A stretch of 64,000 bases of DNA from Paraliobacillus zengyii (GCF_003268595.1 NZ_CP029797.1:1881501-1945500); one strand, 5' to 3'. Numbered from the stretch's first letter, positions 25,762 through 36,086 are shown. Numbers and translations are program-made. Notes: a model not told the origin generated them from the sequence alone.

Positions 25762-28700
25762 TTGAGTTATAGTAAAATGCCTGAAGCGCAAGGTTTATAT
25801 CGTCCTGAGTTTGAACATGACGCATGTGGAATTGGGTTGTATGCGCACATTAAGGGAATGCGCACACATGAGATTGTCCAAAAAGGATTACAAATGTTAT
25901 GCCAGTTAGACCACCGTGGTGGACAAGGTAGTGATCCTGACACAGGTGATGGCGCTGGGTTAATGGTACAAATACCAGATAATTATTTTCGAAAGGTTTG
26001 TGATTTCACTTTACCTGAAGAAGGTCGTTATGGTGTTGGGATGGTATTCTTCTCTAAAGATGATCAAGAAAGACAACACATTGAAACCAAAATTAATGAA
26101 TTAATTGAACAAGAGGGTCAACTGTTGTTGGGTTGGAGAAGTGCACCAACAGATGTCAGAAAAATCGGAATAAATGCGCAAGATACAGCACCTGTTGTAA
26201 GACAAGTTTTTATAGGTGCAGCTTCAACAATTACTGATGATTTGGCTTTTGAACGTAAATTATTTATCATTCGCAAACAAGCGGAAAATTGGGCGAAAGA
26301 ACAAGCGTACCGATTTTATTTTGCGAGTCTTTCAAATAGAACGATTGTATATAAAGGCCTGCTTACACCAAGTCAGGTAGATCAGTTTTATCTAGAGTTA
26401 CAGGATGAAGATTTTGTTTCTGCATTCTCACTTGTACACTCACGTTTTAGTACAAATACGTTTCCAAGTTGGGAACGCGCGCATCCAAACCGTTATTTAA
26501 TTCACAATGGTGAAATCAACACAATGCGTGGCAATATGAATTGGATGCGAGCACGTGAACAACAATTTGTTTCGGAAGCATTTGGTGATGATTTAGATAA
26601 ATTATTACCGATATTGAATGCAGAGGGTAGTGATTCTTCTGTATTAGATAACGCATTAGAGTTTTTTACGTTAGCTGGACGAAAGCCTGCACATGCTGCA
26701 ATGATGCTGATTCCAGAACCATGGAAAAAGAATCCACACATGCCTGCTGATAAGCGTGCATTTTATGAGTACCACAGTTGTTTAATGGAACAATGGGATG
26801 GTCCAACATCGATCACATTTACTAACGGTAAACAAATTGGTGCAATTTTAGACCGTAATGGTTTGAGACCTGCCCGTTACTATGTAACAAAAGATGATTA
26901 TATTGTTTATTCATCAGAGGTTGGCGTAATTGACATTCCAGAAGAAAACGTTCTATATAAAGATAGATTAAGTCCTGGGAAAATGCTTTTAATTGATTTA
27001 GAAGAGGGACGTATTATTGCAGATGAAGAAATTAAAAATGAAATAGTAAGCGAACAGCCATATCAAAAATGGTTAGATGATAATCTTGTTACATTAAGTG
27101 GTGAATTGGTTGAGAAAGACGATAAACCAATTGATCAGTTAACTATACGCCAGAAAGCTTTTGGTTATACAACAGAAGATATTGAAAAGTATCTATTACC
27201 GATAATTACAGAAGGAAAAGATCCGATTGGTGCAATGGGTACGGATACACCACTTGCAGTTCTATCTAATCGTGCACAATCACTATTTAATTACTTTAAA
27301 CAGTTATTTGCGCAGGTAACGAATCCGCCAATTGATGCATATCGGGAGCAAATTGTAACTTCAACGATGACGTTATTAGGGCCTGAAGGAAACATACTAG
27401 AGCCAACTGAAGCAAATAGCCATCGTATTCAATTGGAAACACCTGTATTGTCGAATAGTCAGCTAACGCAATTTAAAAATAATGTGTATCCAGATTTTAA
27501 GAGTAAGGTGATTGACTCATTATTTACAGATGATTTGCAAACTGGATTAGAGGCAGTTTTTGCAAAAGCAGACCAGGCTATTAAAGATGGCGTAAATATA
27601 TTGATTCTATCAGACCGAAATATGGATGAAAAAAATATTGCAATACCTATTTTACTAGCAGCAAGTGGCTTACATCAGCATCTAGTTAGACAAGGTAGTA
27701 GAACAAAAACGAGTTTACTAGTTGAGTCTGGAGAAACTAGAGAAGTACATCATTTTGCAGCATTAATTGGTTTTGGTGTTGATGCGATAACACCATATTT
27801 AGCTTATGAAACGTACCGAAATGAAATTGCTAATGATAATCTAGCTGTTACGTACGAGGATGCAGTCGGCGGTTATATTAATAACGTAACTGAAGGCGTT
27901 ATTAAAGTTATGTCTAAAATGGGGATATCTACTGTCCAAAGTTATCGTGGAGCTCAGATTTTTGAAGCGTTAGGTATTAGTAATAAAGTCATTGATCAAC
28001 ATTTTACTGGAACTGCATCACAAATTGATGGAATTGGTTTAGATACAATTGCTGAAGAAGCAAAAATCCGTCATCAAAATGGGTATGGTAAAGCAGTTGA
28101 TGATACATTAGAGCCAGGTAGTGATTTTCAGTGGAGACAAACAGGTGAACATCACGCGTATAACCCGACAACGATTCATAAACTTCAATGGGCAACAAGA
28201 CGTGGAGATTATCAATTGTTTAAGGAATTCTCTAAAGCAGCTGACGAGGAGCGTTTAGGTTTCTTGCGTAATCTGCTTACGTTTAAAACCGAAAATTCAA
28301 TTTCTATCGATGAAGTTGAGTCAGTCGACTCTATTGTGAAACGCTTTAAAACTGGTGCCATGTCATTTGGTTCGATTAGTCAAGAAGCACATGAGTCTTT
28401 AGCTATTGCAATGAACCGTTTAGGTGGTAAGAGCAATAGTGGTGAAGGTGGCGAGGATGCAAACCGTTATATTGTTGATGAAAACGGAGACTTCCGTCGA
28501 AGTGCAATAAAGCAAATTGCTTCAGGTCGTTTTGGCGCAAAAAGTCACTATATGGTGAATGCTGATGAATTACAAATCAAAATGGCACAAGGTGCAAAAC
28601 CTGGAGAAGGCGGGCAATTACCTGGTAAGAAAGTTTACCCATGGGTTGCAAATGTACGTGGTTCTACCCCAGGTGTTGATTTAATATCACCTCCACCACA

Positions 28701-30324
28701 TCATGATATTTATTCGATTGAAGATTTAGCACAACTAATTCATGATTTAAAAAATGGAAATCGTGATGCTCGTATTAGTGTTAAACTTGTATCTCGTGCT
28801 GGTGTCGGTACAATTGCTGCTGGTGTAGCAAAAGGAAGCGCAGATGTTATATCAGTAGTTGGCTATGATGGTGGCACTGGTGCGTCTCCTAAAACAAGTA
28901 TTAAGCATGCTGGATTACCTTGGGAGATTGGATTATCAGAAGCACATCAAACATTGATTTTAAATGGCTTACGTGAACGTATTGTTCTAGAAACAGATGG
29001 AAAATTATTAACTGGTAAAGATGTAGTAATGGCAGCGTTACTTGGTGCAGAAGAATATGGCTTTGCAACAGCACCTTTAGTTGTATTAGGTTGTGTTATG
29101 ATGCGTGTTTGTCATATGGACACTTGCCCAGTTGGTGTTGCGACACAGAACCCAGAATTACGTAAAAAGTTCACTGGTGACCCAGATCATGTAGTAAACT
29201 TCATGCGATTCATTGCTGAAGAAGTGCGTGAAATCATGGCAACACTTGGGTTTAAAACTGTCAATGAAATGATTGGCCGTACTGATGTCCTAGAGATTAG
29301 TGAGCGTGCAAAAACACATTGGAAAGCAAAATATTTAGATTTATCTAGATTGCTTTATCAACCGAAAAATACTGGTAGTGCACGTTATAATAAAACAAAA
29401 CAAGACCATAAAATTGATAAATCATTAGATATTACGAATATACTACCAGTTGTTCAAACTGCTATAGATACAGGCAAGAAAGTAAATGTTTCTTTCCCTA
29501 TTAGAAATATTAATCGAGTAGCTGGAACAATAGTCGGTAGTGAGATTTCTAAAATGTATGGAGAAGAAGGTTTGCCTGACGACACGATAACGATTAACTT
29601 TACCGGTTCTGCTGGTCAAAGCTTTGGTGCATTTGTGCCAAGAGGTATGACACTTAATTTAACAGGTGATGCAAATGACTATGTTGGTAAAGGTTTATCT
29701 GGTGGAAAGCTTACAGTACGTGTACCAAAAGAATCTAGTATTACAGCAAGCCAAAATGTAATTGCTGGTAATGTTTGTTTCTATGGTGCAACAAGTGGCG
29801 AAGCATATATTAATGGCTATGCTGGTGAACGTTTTGCTGTTCGTAATAGTGGAGCAACAATTGTAGTTGAAGGTATCGGGGACCATGGTTGTGAATATAT
29901 GACAGGTGGTAAAGTTGTTATTCTCGGTGAAGTAGGTAAGAACTTCGGCGCAGGTATGTCTGGTGGTATTGCGTATGTATTAGCTGATGATAAAGAGAAA
30001 TTCGAACAATTAAGTAATATGGAATTAATAGAATTTGAAACACTTCAATCAGAAGAAGAGATTGATAACCTAAAAACAATTATTAATGACCAATATCTTT
30101 ATACTAACAGCAGTCGAGCAAAAGAAGTATTAGATGATTGGGAAAATAGTGTACAGAAGTTTGTCAAAGTAATTCCAAAAGACTATAAATTAATGCTACA
30201 AACTATCCAATCTTATGTAGAATCAGGCGAATCAGATGACGATGCTAAGATGAGTGCATTTCTAGCTAAAAAGGAAAACCGTATTGTCTTAAATGACGAA
30301 CGCAAAAAAATGATCGTTCAGTAG
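25762..30324 (+). CDS. gltA: Glutamate synthase (NADPH) large subunit
   Basis: Glutaminase and synthase subunit of GOGAT, 1520 residues. I place the start at TTG 25762: GGGGG lies 8 bp upstream and the resulting N-terminus (SYSKMPEAQGLYRPEF) lines up with B. subtilis GltA; ATG 25747 would put the ribosome binding site inside the gene. A 21-residue propeptide precedes the N-terminal nucleophile Cys22 (EHDACGIGLYAH). Domains in order are class-II amidotransferase, central domain, FMN-binding synthase domain, and the C-terminal GXGXG beta-helix. The 3Fe-4S cysteines are CVMMRVCHMDTCPVG. gltB follows after 15 bp. Confidence 0.97.
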   Translation: MSYSKMPEAQGLYRPEFEHDACGIGLYAHIKGMRTHEIVQKGLQMLCQLDHRGGQGSDPDTGDGAGLMVQIPDNYFRKVCDFTLPEEGRYGVGMVFFSKDDQERQHIETKINELIEQEGQLLLGWRSAPTDVRKIGINAQDTAPVVRQVFIGAASTITDDLAFERKLFIIRKQAENWAKEQAYRFYFASLSNRTIVYKGLLTPSQVDQFYLELQDEDFVSAFSLVHSRFSTNTFPSWERAHPNRYLIHNGEINTMRGNMNWMRAREQQFVSEAFGDDLDKLLPILNAEGSDSSVLDNALEFFTLAGRKPAHAAMMLIPEPWKKNPHMPADKRAFYEYHSCLMEQWDGPTSITFTNGKQIGAILDRNGLRPARYYVTKDDYIVYSSEVGVIDIPEENVLYKDRLSPGKMLLIDLEEGRIIADEEIKNEIVSEQPYQKWLDDNLVTLSGELVEKDDKPIDQLTIRQKAFGYTTEDIEKYLLPIITEGKDPIGAMGTDTPLAVLSNRAQSLFNYFKQLFAQVTNPPIDAYREQIVTSTMTLLGPEGNILEPTEANSHRIQLETPVLSNSQLTQFKNNVYPDFKSKVIDSLFTDDLQTGLEAVFAKADQAIKDGVNILILSDRNMDEKNIAIPILLAASGLHQHLVRQGSRTKTSLLVESGETREVHHFAALIGFGVDAITPYLAYETYRNEIANDNLAVTYEDAVGGYINNVTEGVIKVMSKMGISTVQSYRGAQIFEALGISNKVIDQHFTGTASQIDGIGLDTIAEEAKIRHQNGYGKAVDDTLEPGSDFQWRQTGEHHAYNPTTIHKLQWATRRGDYQLFKEFSKAADEERLGFLRNLLTFKTENSISIDEVESVDSIVKRFKTGAMSFGSISQEAHESLAIAMNRLGGKSNSGEGGEDANRYIVDENGDFRRSAIKQIASGRFGAKSHYMVNADELQIKMAQGAKPGEGGQLPGKKVYPWVANVRGSTPGVDLISPPPHHDIYSIEDLAQLIHDLKNGNRDARISVKLVSRAGVGTIAAGVAKGSADVISVVGYDGGTGASPKTSIKHAGLPWEIGLSEAHQTLILNGLRERIVLETDGKLLTGKDVVMAALLGAEEYGFATAPLVVLGCVMMRVCHMDTCPVGVATQNPELRKKFTGDPDHVVNFMRFIAEEVREIMATLGFKTVNEMIGRTDVLEISERAKTHWKAKYLDLSRLLYQPKNTGSARYNKTKQDHKIDKSLDITNILPVVQTAIDTGKKVNVSFPIRNINRVAGTIVGSEISKMYGEEGLPDDTITINFTGSAGQSFGAFVPRGMTLNLTGDANDYVGKGLSGGKLTVRVPKESSITASQNVIAGNVCFYGATSGEAYINGYAGERFAVRNSGATIVVEGIGDHGCEYMTGGKVVILGEVGKNFGAGMSGGIAYVLADDKEKFEQLSNMELIEFETLQSEEEIDNLKTIINDQYLYTNSSRAKEVLDDWENSVQKFVKVIPKDYKLMLQTIQSYVESGESDDDAKMSAFLAKKENRIVLNDERKKMIVQ

Positions 30325-30339
30325 AAAGGAGATATGAAT

Positions 30340-31836
30340 ATGGGTAAAGCAACAGGTTTTATGGAAATAGAACGGGAAGAAGCAGTTGATCGTGATCCTG
30401 TAGAACGTGTAAAGGATTGGAAAGAATATTCTGCTCCTTTCACTGATGAGGTCGCTGAAAGACAAGGGGAAAGATGTATGGATTGTGGTACACCTTTCTG
30501 TCATATCGGTATGGAAGTTGGTAATGCTACATCCGGTTGTCCGGTTTATAATTTAATACCTGAATGGAATGATTTAGTTTATAAAGGCAAATGGAAAGAT
30601 GCATTAGATCGCTTATTAAAAACAAATAACTTTCCTGAATTCACTGGGCGCGTTTGTCCAGCCCCATGTGAGGGGTCTTGTACAGTTGCAATTTCAGAGC
30701 CTGCAATTGCAATCAAAAATATCGAGCAAGCTATTATTGACAAAGGGTTTGAAAAGGGTTGGATTAAGCCTCGAATACCAGAAGAACGTACAGGTAAAAC
30801 AGTTGCAATTATTGGTTCAGGACCTGCGGGAATGGCAGCAGCAGATCAATTAAATCAAGCTGGTCATTCTGTAACAATGTATGAACGTGCTGATCGTGCC
30901 GGTGGATTATTAATGTATGGTATTCCAAATATGAAGCTAGAAAAAGACGTTGTAACACGAAGAATTAAATTACTAGAACAAGAAGGGGTAGAGATTGTTC
31001 TAAATACAGAAGTCGGTAAAGATATAACTGCCGATGAATTAAAAGAACAATATGATTCCGTTATTGTATGTACAGGTGCACAAAAACCGCGTGACCTAAT
31101 TGTTGAAGGTCGTGAATCAAGCGGTATTCATTTAGCAATGGATTATTTAACTACTGCTACTAAAAAGGTATTGGATGATAAAACAGTAGTCCCAGCTACT
31201 TTAAATGCAGCAGATAAAGATGTTATTGTTATTGGGGGCGGTGATACGGGTGCTGATTGTGTAGCAACAGCACTACGTCAAGGTGCAAAATCAATTGCAC
31301 AATTTGGCATTAACCCAGCTCTACCATTAAAACGTACATCAGATAATATGTGGCCAGAATATCCACAGGTATTCAGTTTAGAATATGCGCATAAAGAAGC
31401 AAAAGAAGCATTTGGCGAAGATATTCGTGAGTACTCTGTTTTAACTAAGAAAGCTGTTACAGATGAAAATGGTCAATTGAAAGAATTACACACAGTAGAA
31501 ATGATTAAAACAAGAGATGAGAATGGTATGTTCGTTTACCAGGAAACACCTGGTACTGAAAAAGTTTGGCCTGCGGAATTAGTTGTTATCGCAATCGGTT
31601 TTGAAGGTCCAGAACAACCATTATTAAAACAATTTGGCATTGAAACAAATAGAAACAAGATTGATGCTACTTATGGTGAATTCGATACAAATATCGAAGG
31701 TGTATTTGCTGCTGGAGATTCTAGAAGAGGGCCGAGTTTGATTGTGTGGGCAATTAATGAAGGTCGTGAAGTTGCTTATGCAGTAGACAACTATTTAATG
31801 GGGGCGACAAGCTTACCAACTGTATTGGCTGTATAA
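30340..31836 (+). CDS. gltB: Glutamate synthase (NADPH) small subunit
   Basis: Passes electrons from NADPH through FAD and iron-sulfur clusters to GltA. It is 498 residues from ATG 30340, 8 bp after AAAGGAG and matching the MGKATGFMEI start of homologues; the ATG at 30334 is too close. N-terminal 4Fe-4S cysteines are CMDCGTPFC, GCPVYN and RVCPAPCEGSC. The FAD site is AIIGSGPAGMAAAD (near residue 150) and the NADPH site IVIGGGDTGADC (near 290). It forms an operon with gltA and ends at a strong terminator. Confidence 0.97.
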   Translation: MGKATGFMEIEREEAVDRDPVERVKDWKEYSAPFTDEVAERQGERCMDCGTPFCHIGMEVGNATSGCPVYNLIPEWNDLVYKGKWKDALDRLLKTNNFPEFTGRVCPAPCEGSCTVAISEPAIAIKNIEQAIIDKGFEKGWIKPRIPEERTGKTVAIIGSGPAGMAAADQLNQAGHSVTMYERADRAGGLLMYGIPNMKLEKDVVTRRIKLLEQEGVEIVLNTEVGKDITADELKEQYDSVIVCTGAQKPRDLIVEGRESSGIHLAMDYLTTATKKVLDDKTVVPATLNAADKDVIVIGGGDTGADCVATALRQGAKSIAQFGINPALPLKRTSDNMWPEYPQVFSLEYAHKEAKEAFGEDIREYSVLTKKAVTDENGQLKELHTVEMIKTRDENGMFVYQETPGTEKVWPAELVVIAIGFEGPEQPLLKQFGIETNRNKIDATYGEFDTNIEGVFAAGDSRRGPSLIVWAINEGREVAYAVDNYLMGATSLPTVLAV

Positions 31837-31845
31837 AATTAAAAA

Positions 31846-31892
31846 AGATCACTGTGAACCCTTATAAAGGCCTTCACAGTGAGCTTTTTTTA
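31846..31892 (+). terminator. Terminator of gltAB
   Basis: 10-bp stem TCACTGTGAA / TTCACAGTGA followed by T7. The minus-strand membrane gene ends in the T-run. Confidence 0.85.
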
Positions 31893-32294
31893 ATGTTTTC
31901 TCTTTTTATACCATTTTGTTATGAGATAAGCAATGATTGCAAGAGACGCATAGACAAAAAAGAAAACCAGAAATCCCCATAGACCTATTACAGCATCTGC
32001 AAACTCCATATTACCTCTATTAGTGATAGCTTGTTGTATTTCTATAGCAAAAACAAGCACAATCATTAGCGTAAATGTATAAACAAATGAAAATATAGAC
32101 GTACTCCATTTAAATGCAGCTAGAAGTTTAAAAAAGAAATAAACAAAAAAGTAAGCGAAAATTCCAATAAATCCTATAATCCAAAAATGTAACTGTTTAT
32201 CCGTTAAAGAAAAGCCTAATTCTCGAAAAAGTACAATTAAAATATCGTGGCCTGTATTTACTATTTCGGCTAACCACGTAATTATTTCACGCAT
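31890..32294 (-). CDS. Small integral membrane protein, unknown function
   Basis: 134 residues, ATG 32294 preceded by AGAGGTGA. Three hydrophobic helices are at about residues 35-58, 68-88 and 103-125, with a short N-terminal amphipathic stretch and a basic tail (KWYKKRKH). TDKQLHFWIIGFIG faintly resembles the DK-x-x-HF motif of VanZ-like proteins, but the rest is too divergent to assign. It is a single-gene unit convergent with gltB. Confidence 0.65.
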   Translation of the reverse strand: MREIITWLAEIVNTGHDILIVLFRELGFSLTDKQLHFWIIGFIGIFAYFFVYFFFKLLAAFKWSTSIFSFVYTFTLMIVLVFAIEIQQAITNRGNMEFADAVIGLWGFLVFFFVYASLAIIAYLITKWYKKRKH

Positions 32295-32416
32295 TAATTC
32301 ACCTCTTCACTAATTGAACTGTAAAAAATGCTTAGTATGATCATATCATATTAAGCATCAGATGAGCTTATTTTTAAAGTTTAGAAAATAGTTTGAATAT
32401 TTTTAATACAAATAGG

Positions 32417-32446
32417 TTGTCTAAATTGATCATTTAGTAATAAAAT
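32417..32446 (+). promoter_or_regulatory. Promoter of ilvE
   Basis: TTGTCT (32417-32422), an 18-bp spacer and TAAAAT (32441-32446), about 45 bp before the ATG. A weak CodY-like match (AAAGTTTAGAAAATA at 32377, four mismatches) lies just upstream. Confidence 0.55.
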
Positions 32447-32494
32447 AGAGTTTATACTATTAGATTTAGAATATATTGCAGGGGGACTAGAAAT

Positions 32495-33571
32495 ATGACA
32501 CAACAATCGATATCTATTACTAAAACAACAATACATAAAGAGAAGCCCGTATCTGATCAATTAGAATTTGGCCGCGTATTTACGGATTATATGTTTATTG
32601 TAGATTATCAAGAAGGCAAAGGTTGGTATGATCCAAGAATTGTGCCATACCAACCAGTTTCGTTAGATCCAGCATCTATGGTATTTCATTATGGTCAAAC
32701 TGTATTTGAAGGACTTAAAGCTTATTTAACAGATAAAGGCGAGGTTAACTTATTTAGACCAGAGAAGAATATGGAAAGATTAAATCGATCAAATGAACGT
32801 ATGTGCATTCCAGCAATTGACAAAGAATTAACACTTGAAGCGATTAAACAATTAGTAAGTCTTGAAAAAGACTGGGTTCCAAACGCACCAGGTACTTCGT
32901 TATATATTCGTCCTTTCGTTATTTCAACAGAACCTTACCTAGGTGTTGCACCATCAAAAACATATAAACTAATGATTATTTTATCACCAGTAGGCGCTTA
33001 TTATAAAGAAGGTATTAATCCAATCAAAATCGCAGTAGAAAGTGAATTTGTTCGTGCTGTAAAAGGTGGAACAGGTGAGGCAAAGACAGCAGGTAATTAT
33101 GCGTCTAGCTTAAAGGCACAGGAAATTGTTGCTAGTAAAGGCTATGCACAAGTGCTTTGGTTAGATGGTCTAGAAAAGAACTACATTGAAGAAGTTGGTA
33201 GTATGAATGTGTTTTTTAAAATTGCCGGAGAAGTTGTTACACCAGCCTTAAATGGTAGTATATTAGAAGGTGTAACAAGAAATTCTGTTCTGGAGTTATT
33301 AAAGCATTGGAATATTCCCGTATCTGAACGTAAAATTTCAATGGACCAAATCTATCAAGCTTATCAAGCTGGAACTTTAGAAGAAGCTTTTGGAGCAGGT
33401 ACCGCAGCAGTTATTTCACCAATTGGTGAATTAGCTTGGCAAGGGGAAAGTCTAAAGATAAATAATGGCGTGACGGGTGATGTTTCCAAACGCTTATACG
33501 ATACATTAACAGGTATTCAATACGGAAGAGAAGAAGATCCATTTAATTGGATTAGTAAATTAAACGAGTAA
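32495..33571 (+). CDS. ilvE: Branched-chain amino acid aminotransferase
   Basis: PLP-dependent fold-type IV aminotransferase for Leu/Ile/Val, 358 residues, the longer BCAT form shared by Gram-positives and eukaryotes. The PLP lysine is K197 in GGTGEAKTAGNYASS. MVFHYGQTVFEGLKAY and the C-terminal EAFGAGTAAVISPIG are typical. ATG follows a GGGGGA ribosome binding site. It is a single-gene unit ending at a terminator; ilvA at 38.5 kb belongs to the same pathway but is separate. Confidence 0.94.
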   Translation: MTQQSISITKTTIHKEKPVSDQLEFGRVFTDYMFIVDYQEGKGWYDPRIVPYQPVSLDPASMVFHYGQTVFEGLKAYLTDKGEVNLFRPEKNMERLNRSNERMCIPAIDKELTLEAIKQLVSLEKDWVPNAPGTSLYIRPFVISTEPYLGVAPSKTYKLMIILSPVGAYYKEGINPIKIAVESEFVRAVKGGTGEAKTAGNYASSLKAQEIVASKGYAQVLWLDGLEKNYIEEVGSMNVFFKIAGEVVTPALNGSILEGVTRNSVLELLKHWNIPVSERKISMDQIYQAYQAGTLEEAFGAGTAAVISPIGELAWQGESLKINNGVTGDVSKRLYDTLTGIQYGREEDPFNWISKLNE

Positions 33572-33573
33572 AA

Positions 33574-33595
33574 GCACCCACTTGGGTGTTTTTTT
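33574..33595 (+). terminator. Terminator of ilvE
   Basis: CACCC-ACTT-GGGTG hairpin followed by T7. Confidence 0.8.
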
Positions 33596-33619
33596 CTTAA
33601 TAGAAGGAGATCCGATTAG

Positions 33620-34615
33620 ATGAGATTAAGTATATTAGATCAGTCACCACTTCTTGAACAGGTAACATCATCAGAGGCGCTTGTTGAGTCAGTGAAATTA
33701 GCTCAAGTTGCAGAGGCGTATGGCTATCATCGATTTTGGTTAACAGAACATCATGGCATTAACACGCTTGCCAGTTCTGCTCCAGAAGTTGTATTAAGTT
33801 ATATTGGTAGTAATACCAAGAAAATACGATTAGGTGCTGGTGCAATATTGCTGCCGCATTATAAACCTTTAAAAGTCGCAGAAACATTTCATACTTTAGC
33901 TACGTTGTTTCCAGATCGAATTGATTTAGGAATTGGACGCGCGCCGGGAGGATCTGCTCAAGCATCTATTGCATTATCAGGTAATTATTTGGAAAATGTA
34001 AAACAAACACCAGATAAGATAAGGGAATTACTCCATTTTATAAAGCAAGATTTTCCTAACGACCACATCTATCATTCAGTAATTCCTATGCCATTGCCAG
34101 AAGTACAACCTGAAATTTGGTTGCTAGGAACAAGCGATAAGAGTGCGAAATTGGCCGGCGATTTAGGAATCAAGTATGCTTTTGGTGAATTCATGAGTGA
34201 AAATAAGGGTCCAGAAATAACAAATAAATACAAAACGAATTTTTCTGAAAATAAGCAAGCTGAACATGCTTATACATTAGTGACAGTTCAAGCTATTTGT
34301 TTAGAAACTGAAGAAGAGGCTTCACAAGAAGCTTTTTCTCATAGTCTAAACCAAATTGAGAGCACATTAAATAAAAAAATTGAGAATAGGTCACTTGATC
34401 AATTTGAGGAAAGATTTAAACAGTTAAGTCCTACAGAACAAGAATTAGTGCACCAAGCAAAAGAAAAAATTGTTTATGGTACACCCAAACAAGTGAAAAA
34501 TCAATTAGAAATGATTCAAAATAACTACCAAGCGGATGAATTAATGATCATTACAAACACAAAAAGTTACGCGACTCGTTTAAAGTCATTTCAGCTAATA
34601 GCTGAGGCATTCTAA
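33620..34615 (+). CDS. Luciferase-like flavin-dependent monooxygenase (paralogue 2)
   Basis: 331 residues, same length and architecture as the gene at 15870: N-terminal MRLSILDQSPLLEQ, FWLTEHHGINTLASSAPEV, IRLGAGAILLPHYKPLKVAE and RIDLGIGRAPGGSAQ. It is predicted to be an LLM-class oxidoreductase using reduced flavin. The substrate is not deducible, and the divergence of the C-terminal half from paralogue 1 suggests different substrates. The ribosome binding site is AAGGAG. It is monocistronic, between ilvE and the proBA T-box. Confidence 0.88.
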   Translation: MRLSILDQSPLLEQVTSSEALVESVKLAQVAEAYGYHRFWLTEHHGINTLASSAPEVVLSYIGSNTKKIRLGAGAILLPHYKPLKVAETFHTLATLFPDRIDLGIGRAPGGSAQASIALSGNYLENVKQTPDKIRELLHFIKQDFPNDHIYHSVIPMPLPEVQPEIWLLGTSDKSAKLAGDLGIKYAFGEFMSENKGPEITNKYKTNFSENKQAEHAYTLVTVQAICLETEEEASQEAFSHSLNQIESTLNKKIENRSLDQFEERFKQLSPTEQELVHQAKEKIVYGTPKQVKNQLEMIQNNYQADELMIITNTKSYATRLKSFQLIAEAF

Positions 34616-34644
34616 AAATCAACTGATTTTTCTGACAAAAGTAG

Positions 34645-34673
34645 TTGACATTTTTATTTTACTACAGCATAAT
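34645..34673 (+). promoter_or_regulatory. Promoter of the proBA T-box transcript
   Basis: TTGACA (34645-34650), a 17-bp spacer and CATAAT (34668-34673). It is close to consensus and lies just before the T-box leader. Confidence 0.75.
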
Positions 34674-34679
34674 ATGATG

Positions 34680-34942
34680 TAATTAGATAATTCGGAAGAC
34701 GAAGAAGAGGATTAGTAAATTGTTATCATATGATAAGAGAAGGGGATTCATCGGCTGAAAGGTCCCTGCATAATCGATACTTTTGAACCTACCTTGGAGT
34801 TGTTAAGCAAATACCTTAACCGCCTCCTAGCGTTATAGGATGAGATGGGCAAGTATAAAACTTGTCAATATAAGGTGGTACCGCGGAAAAACTTTTTCCG
34901 TCCTTTACAATAAAAATGTAATGGATGGAAAGAGTTTTTTTA
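34680..34942 (+). promoter_or_regulatory. T-box riboswitch leader, proline-specific
   Basis: The T-box sequence AAGGTGGTACCGCGG is at 34872-34886, followed by a terminator stem (34889-34942) of AAACTTTTTCCGTCC pairing with GGATGGAAAGAGTTT and then T-rich sequence. In Stem I the specifier reads GAA-CCT-ACC at 34785-34793; CCT is a proline codon followed by A, as usual in T-boxes. Uncharged tRNA-Pro would stabilise the antiterminator and switch on proBA. An ATG at 34840 lies in this leader and is not a start codon. Confidence 0.92.
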
Positions 34943-34968
34943 TTTTTATACAGAGAAGGCGACTAATA

Positions 34969-36084
34969 ATGGCAAATAAACGAGTGGTTGTGAAGATAGG
35001 GAGTAGTTCATTAACAGAAAAAGACGGGCGATTAAGCCTGTTTAAACTAAAAGGTCACGCAGATGCCATCGCTCGATTAGTTCAGGCAGGAATGGAAGTG
35101 GTACTTATTTCCTCAGGTGCTGTTTCAGCTGGTTTTGGAAACTTAGGCTATTCTAGTAAACCTGTAACTGTTTCAGGTAAACAGGCAGCTGCTGCAGTCG
35201 GTCAAGGGCTATTAATTGAAGCGTATAATGATGCATTTAAAAAGTATGACATGGTTTGTGCTCAATTATTATTAACGAGAGATGTATTTGTTAATCAGGA
35301 GCAATTCAGCAATGTATATCAAACAATTACAGAATTATTAAAGAGATCAGTTATTCCAATAATAAATGAAAATGACTCTGTTGCAATTGATGAATTGACT
35401 TTCGGTGATAATGACATGTTATCTGCACTAGTTAGCGGTTTAGTAAATGCAGATTATTTAATTCTTCTTACTGATATTAATGGGATTTACGACGCAAACC
35501 CAAATCAAGATCCATTGGCTAAAAAATATCATTATCTTGATTCGATTTCAGATGATTTGATCAAGCAAACGAGTGAAACATCTAGTTCTAAAGTGGGAAC
35601 AGGCGGAATGAAATCAAAACTATTAGCAGCACAGACGTCACTTTCTTTAGGTGTCGATGCATTTGTTGGTCTTGGTGAAGGTGAAGAAAAATTTTTGAAT
35701 ATCATTGATGGCAATGGTGATGGTACCTATATCGGGAATCACCAAACATATCATATTCGCAAACAAAAACAATGGATTGCATTTCATTCGAATATATCAG
35801 GACAAATAGAAATTGATAAAGGTGCACAACAGGCAATTATATTAAAAGGAAAAAGCCTTTTACCAGTTGGTATTAAAGAAGTCATTAATACCTTTGAAGC
35901 AGGAGAAGTGGTTGAATTAATTTATCAAAATAATGTGGTAGCAAAAGGACAGGTTAGCTATTCTTCAGATGAGCTTTTTAAAGTAAAAGGTTTAGGAAGT
36001 ATAGAAGCGATGAAAATAACGAATAGAAAGCGACCAGAAGTGATTCATCGAAATAAACTAGTACTAACTTTACAGGGGGTATAA
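34969..36084 (+). CDS. proB: Glutamate 5-kinase
   Basis: First enzyme of proline synthesis, phosphorylating glutamate. It is 371 residues from ATG 34969, with AGAAGG upstream and just after the T-box terminator. The amino acid kinase domain begins [13 protein letters not shown] and contains [24 protein letters not shown] and the [13 protein letters not shown] motif. The C-terminal PUA domain (about residues 275-371) is present, as in the full-length form. It is two bases from proA, an operon. Proline is also a common osmolyte in salt-tolerant Bacillaceae, so regulation by tRNA-Pro here points to the anabolic, not osmotic, copy (inference). Confidence 0.95.
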   Translation: MANKRVVVKIGSSSLTEKDGRLSLFKLKGHADAIARLVQAGMEVVLISSGAVSAGFGNLGYSSKPVTVSGKQAAAAVGQGLLIEAYNDAFKKYDMVCAQLLLTRDVFVNQEQFSNVYQTITELLKRSVIPIINENDSVAIDELTFGDNDMLSALVSGLVNADYLILLTDINGIYDANPNQDPLAKKYHYLDSISDDLIKQTSETSSSKVGTGGMKSKLLAAQTSLSLGVDAFVGLGEGEEKFLNIIDGNGDGTYIGNHQTYHIRKQKQWIAFHSNISGQIEIDKGAQQAIILKGKSLLPVGIKEVINTFEAGEVVELIYQNNVVAKGQVSYSSDELFKVKGLGSIEAMKITNRKRPEVIHRNKLVLTLQGV

Positions 36085-36086
36085 AA

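Noticed and set aside
34840..34968. ATG at 34840 extending proB by 43 residues
   Set aside because: It runs through the T-box antiterminator and terminator; homologues start at [13 protein letters not shown] and a ribosome binding site precedes ATG 34969.
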